Shown here piece after piece: positions 60,446 through 64,000 of a stretch of 64,000 bases of DNA. Position numbers and translations under genes: made by a program. The stretch covers positions 3,196,812 to 3,260,811 of the forward strand of contig RQOL01000466.1 in the NCBI GenBank assembly GCA_013076295.1. The letters are read 5' to 3'. The notes below the pieces were generated by a model that had not been told where the DNA came from, did no database searches, and worked only from the letters and a program-made list of their open reading frames with translations. Source of the DNA: Sanderia malayensis (taxonomy: Eukaryota > Cnidaria > Scyphozoa > Semaeostomeae > Pelagiidae). The first letter of the stretch is position 1; every line of letters starts with the position of its first letter.

Positions 60446-60669
60446 GTGTAAAACTGGGTTGATAACACCATGGCCTCGTTAAGTGAAAGGAGAGTTGGAT
60501 TTCCGTGGCGCCTTTTTTGTCTCCATTGTTGTAACCAAGTGCGTATGCCCATCACAGATACCAAAGAAACTAACCCGGGTTCGACCCGAGTAAGAGTTAG
60601 TTTATGTAGTGTAAATACGGCTTATATGTCTGGTGCGTTGATTCCTTTGACCTTGTGCTATTCTCTTCT

Positions 60670-60752
60670 GCTAGGAGGCGGTGCTATGGACTAACGGTAA
60701 CGTACTTGCACACTACGACTGAAACCACTGGTTCAAAACCTGGTGAGAACAT
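60670..60752 (+). repeat. tRNA-like pol III sequence (SINE head or tRNA relic)
   Basis: Box A-like TGGACTAACGG (about 60687) and box B-like GGTTCAAAACC (about 60730-60740) are spaced as in a tRNA. The acceptor stem does not pair cleanly and box B departs from the GGTTCGANTCC consensus. This fits a tRNA-derived SINE or a tRNA pseudogene better than a working tRNA. No anticodon is assigned. Confidence 0.35.
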
Positions 60753-60785
60753 CTACTTTGTCTTTTTACCAGTTTGTAATTTAAA

Positions 60786-61200
60786 TGTCCCAAAGGTGGG
60801 CGAGTATGCGCAGTGCCCTAAATTGGCTACTGTGCAAGAGTATGCATGACGTAATGGTACTGATAGTGTCTGGTGTATCATTAGGGCTTAGGGTCAGTGT
60901 TAGGGTTAGAGTGCCTTAAAGGTGGGCGTGTATGCGCAGTGCCATCTATATGCTACTGCGCAGGAGTATGCATAACGTAATGTTACTGACTGTCCGGTGT
61001 GTCAGTGAGGCAAAGGGTTAGGGCTAGAGTGCCCTAACGGTGGGCGTACATGTAAAGCCGCATACTCGGGTTACTGCGCAGGAGTATGCATGACGTAATA
61101 CTACTGACAGTGTCTGGTGTATCAATTGGGGTCGTGGTCAGGTTTACGTCATACGAAGGAGCAAGGTGGTCAGTATGCGCAGTGGCTGAGTCATTGATAT
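60786..61200 (+). repeat. Tandem repeat, about 118-126 bp, 3-4 units
   Basis: Each unit has GGTGGGCG, TATGCGCAGTGCC, CTACTGCGCAGGAGTATGCA, GACGTAAT and GTGTCTGGTGTATCA. GGTGGGCG recurs at 60795, 60921 and 61039. A further diverged unit lies alone at about 62024-62100. TTAGGG words within it are incidental. Confidence 0.85.
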
Positions 61201-61329
61201 TGCGCAGGATCGTATATGACTTTAATTGTTTCTATAATCAACTTTGAAACATCTTTTAATTCAATAGAACAATTGGCCAAGCAAAGAAGATCACGAAGGA
61301 AGCATGGACTCTAGAGCATTGGGCTCCAA

Positions 61330-61905
61330 CATCGTAAGCAAAGCATTAAATTTCATTTTTCTAACTCTAGCTTTATGTATGATAAGTAATGTATTTCACT
61401 TGGGGTAAATACTCGCCTGGGGCCAACTTTTGAAATATTTATGCTACAAAGCTGGGAATAGCTCCAAACTGATCAGAAGGTCCTAATTAATAGGATTCAC
61501 CCCCTTGTAAGTGACGTTTCCATCTATTTCCAAATTTGATATTTTTTAACCCTAGCTTTATGTATGATAGGTAATGTATTTCACTTGGAGTAAAAGCTCG
61601 CCTGGGGCCACCTTTTGAAATATTTATGCTAGAAGGCTAGGGAAGGTCTCAAACTGATCAGAAGGTCCTAATTAATGGGATTTGACACCTTGTGAGTGAC
61701 ATTTCCATCTATTTCCAAGTTTCATTTTTTTAACTATAGCTTTATGTATGATAGTAACGTATTTCAATAGGGAAAAAGCTGGTCTTTGCCAACTTTTGAA
61801 ATACTTATGCTAGAATGCTTGGAATGGTCTCAAACTGATCAAAAGGTCCTAAATAATAGGATTCGACCCCTTGTGAATGACATTTCCAGCTATTTGATTT
61901 GAACC
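61330..61905 (+). repeat. 185-bp tandem repeat, 3 units
   Basis: Units share CTAGCTTTATGTATGATA, GCCAACTTTTGAAATATTTA, CTCAAACTGATCAGAAGGTC, CTAATTAATAGGATT and GTGACATTTCCATCTATTTC. AGCTTTATG recurs at 61369, 61554 and 61739 (periods 185, 185). Confidence 0.9.
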
Positions 61906-62023
61906 AATTGTCCTATAAAGCTGCAGAGAACAAAATTAATCCGATCTCTCGTAAGTCTCTTGTGTTGAGCAACTTACGAACGAGGCACTAGACGTAATAT
62001 AATGAGTCTAGGTTACAATACCC

Positions 62024-62100
62024 TAAAGTTGGGCATGTATCCGCTGTGCCATATATAGGCTACTGCGCAGAAGTATCTGTGACATAATACGTAATACTGT
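62024..62100 (+). repeat. Isolated diverged unit of the 120-bp repeat
   Basis: CCCTAAAGTTGGGCATGTAT, then GGCTACTGCGCAGAAGTA and GTGACATAAT, matches the units at 60786-61200. It is separated from them by the 185-bp array, which suggests that array inserted into or expanded within the older repeat. Confidence 0.6.
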
Positions 62101-62639
62101 ACGTTAAAAACTCAAATAGGAACATGCTGTGTAACTTTTAAACTGATATTTCTAGATCGAAACAATTTTCATACAACAATGGCCAGTGTTCAACAATAGT
62201 AAGGATAACATAAAGAAGGCATTTGTCTTCATATGGTTGGTTGAACATATTCACAGGAGGGTAACCTTCACCAAATGCAAGCGTGTGCTATGGTGAAGCA
62301 AAGAAATTCATGCGTGATATTTATGCGGATCAGGGTGTGCCACTCCAATCTAATTCTTTTTCATTTGGACTTCATCAGAAGCTGTTTTGGATTTCGTGTG
62401 TTGCCAATTTATTGATGTTATATCGGACGTTTCTCATATCTACCTTGTCTGTAACAGCCAGCCAGAAACTTGCAATGTAATTGTTTCACCATGAGGTATG
62501 ATATAATAAATTATACAGCGTTTTAGATTTTGGTATAGCACCATATTTGGCAATAATTCTCACCTGAGCTAAAATTTGCAATACAAAATGATTCACATTG
62601 AAATCACCATGAGAACATTATAATGATTGGACAGGGTTT

Positions 62640-63060
62640 CACGACACAATGGTTGAACATTTCTTCATAAACGCATGCGCTCCTAAAACATTCCCGTGAG
62701 CAATTTGATTAAATACCTACTGTGTCATCCACAGATTACTTAGGAAGCATAAAAATTCAGGTTTCCTGACAACAATGCTGCACTCTTAACGCCCATAAAG
62801 CATCAAAGACTTCTTGAAATGAAGTTGTAACTGTGGGGTTTCAAGTGCCAATTGTTACAATTGGCACTTGAAGCCTTACAGTTGTTCAAAAAATCTAATA
62901 TAAATAAAATGTAAAAGATGTGAAAAATTGTTATTAAACAATCGCTAAAAATTACCCGGTTCCAATAAGATTTCGCCAAAAAAAGGCGAAACCCTATCTT
63001 CCCCGGGGGGGCCATTGCCACATGCCGAGCAGCCACTAAGCTCAAAATGTTTCAATAATT
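62640..63060 (-). repeat. Inverted copy of the 27-kb dispersed repeat
   Basis: The block 62956-63045 (AATAAGATTTCGCC, AAGGCGAAACCCTATCTTCC, GCCGAGCAGCCACTAAGC) is the reverse complement of 27036-27123, and flanking words (ACGCATGCGC, TTCCCGTG) are also shared. It includes the palindrome at 62840. Confidence 0.6.
62840..62872. repeat. Perfect 15-bp-arm palindrome
   Basis: TTCAAGTGCCAATTG and CAATTGGCACTTGAA flank a three-base loop (TTA). Imperfect pairing continues outward (AACTGT / ACAGTT). It can form a cruciform or hairpin. Confidence 0.85.
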
Positions 63061-64000
63061 TTGCCAAATAGAAAAAGACTGAACTCTAAACTAAGATCAA
63101 ATCTTTCAAGATTAGTAGTCTTTGTCAAAAAGTTAAAAAACTCCCAGTGACATTTGGCAGAGGAAATGGCCACCGAAATTTAATGTTGCGCATTAAACCT
63201 CTATAAAACATTAATTATAAACCACACGTGGGGAGTGAAAAATATACGCACGCGTAACTAGGGATAAAATATGGCACTTCATGAAAACTCGTATAATTCG
63301 AACTTTCTGTAATAGGAACAAAATTGGATTCCCCCATAGAGTTCGAATTAGACAGAGTTGACTGTACTTTCTTCCTTACAGACCTATATATTCTTATTTT
63401 GACCTCATCGCCTCCATATTTGCTATGCAGTTTGTTTACTCAATTTACATTCCATCACCCTGCGTATAATAGTGTAATCCCAATTGCTTATCGAATGTAC
63501 TCTGATATTGTGGTGAACTGCATTAAACGTTGTCAATAATATTCATATTCATAAGAAATGCTATCATGCAAATAGTATCATATGTGAACCAGGTAAATTT
63601 GTTGCGTGTGCCAAAATATTGCTTGACAATTGAATATTTCAGTAGTTATTGTTTGGTATCCTCTGAACATAGACAAGGCCCTTCCTTATATTTCTTGTTA
63701 TTGATGTTAATTACGTTACGAACAATTCTAATTTGAGGATTTTGGGCATGCCCATGTCCCCCAAAATATATTGATAACTAATTGAACCTAGTTCAGCATC
63801 GTTGCTTGCGAAATACACATTTTAAAAGTGTGTACCGTACAAAGAGAAAGGTTTTGAGTGATTGTGCCATTGGCTTCTACCTTACAACAGCACAGGTTTA
63901 AAGATTAGCAAAAAGTTCTGGACATGACTTTATAATTTTAGAGTGCGTAAGTTACATTGATCCTTCATGAACCTCAAAATGCGAAAAATTTCAAATACTA
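63061..64000. other. Non-coding stretch with a Tc1/pogo-like MITE fragment
   Basis: TATAATTCGAACTTTCTGTA and GAGTTCGAATTAGACAGAG at about 63291-63358 look like the terminal word of a widespread TcMar-type MITE. Nothing else is supported. Confidence 0.35.

Larger units (their letters stand above)
59375..60622. mobile_element. Outer TIR element hosting a nested foldback
   Basis: The left end AGCCCTATTTACACTACATA is mirrored by TATGTAGTGTAAATACGGCT at the right end (one or two mismatches). GGTTAGTTTTGAC-type and GAGTTAGTTTATG words continue the inverted repeat inward. The middle is occupied by a second element (59462-60445). No transposase frame is seen. Confidence 0.75.

Noticed and set aside
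60677..60750. Functional tRNA gene
   Set aside because: Boxes A and B are present, but the acceptor stem and T-arm do not fold properly. Kept only as a tRNA-like repeat.
62283..62480. 65-residue plus-strand ORF (MCYGEAKKFMRD)
   Set aside because: No splice partners, no family resemblance, and surrounded by repeats.

Overview
The window looks like nuclear DNA from an invertebrate animal. It is AT-rich, with short spliceosomal introns (often 80-400 bases), metazoan housekeeping genes, a neuropeptide precursor, and many small non-autonomous DNA transposons and satellites. I cannot place the phylum from sequence alone. The ciliary SAXO gene, SEC22A/C, DPY19, RBM48 and RAB3GAP2 indicate an animal with a typical metazoan gene set. 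A cnidarian or invertebrate deuterostome (for example a tunicate) would fit, but that is a guess.

Layout. 0.7-5.7 kb: an intronless pogo-like DNA-binding protein (minus) head to head with a SAXO axonemal-microtubule gene (plus), whose first intron holds a hAT element with a visible 8-bp target duplication. 5.9-7.5 kb: a 100-N gap flanked by an exact 426-bp duplication, probably an assembly artefact. 8.2-8.9 kb: the last exon of an amidated, disulphide-containing neuropeptide precursor on the minus strand. 11.8-13.2 kb: a complete five-exon SEC22A/C gene. 13.9-17.6 kb: a six-exon PLP aminotransferase whose last intron contains a 1.1-kb foldback element enclosing a small signal-peptide ORF. 18.0-24.1 kb: a complete 25-exon DPY19 C-mannosyltransferase (minus). 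24.6-26.4 kb: an eight-exon RBM48 gene (plus) that shares a short divergent promoter region with DPY19. 28.8-33.3 kb: a partial, internally deleted copy of RAB3GAP2. 34.4-43.0 kb: the complete 38-exon RAB3GAP2 gene (minus). 43-47 kb: duplicated non-coding segments and palindromes. 47.5-55.0 kb: about 40 copies of a 183-bp satellite with local six-monomer higher-order structure. 55.0-56.3 kb: a 137-bp satellite, with one inverted unit on the other side of the 183-bp array. 56.3-64 kb: no convincing gene, but a nested foldback transposon, 120-bp and 185-bp tandem repeats and several palindromes.

The genes are unrelated neighbours rather than a pathway. SEC22A/C, DPY19 and RAB3GAP2 all act in the secretory/ER membrane system, but I see no evidence that this is more than coincidence. 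Gene models were built by eye from splice sites, reading phase and remembered family motifs. For SEC22, the aminotransferase, DPY19, RBM48, SAXO and RAB3GAP2 every exon junction keeps frame, which is strong internal support. The most novel items are the neuropeptide precursor (three CxSPMCWFR repeats), the foldback element with a secreted-protein ORF, and the paired satellite arrays.
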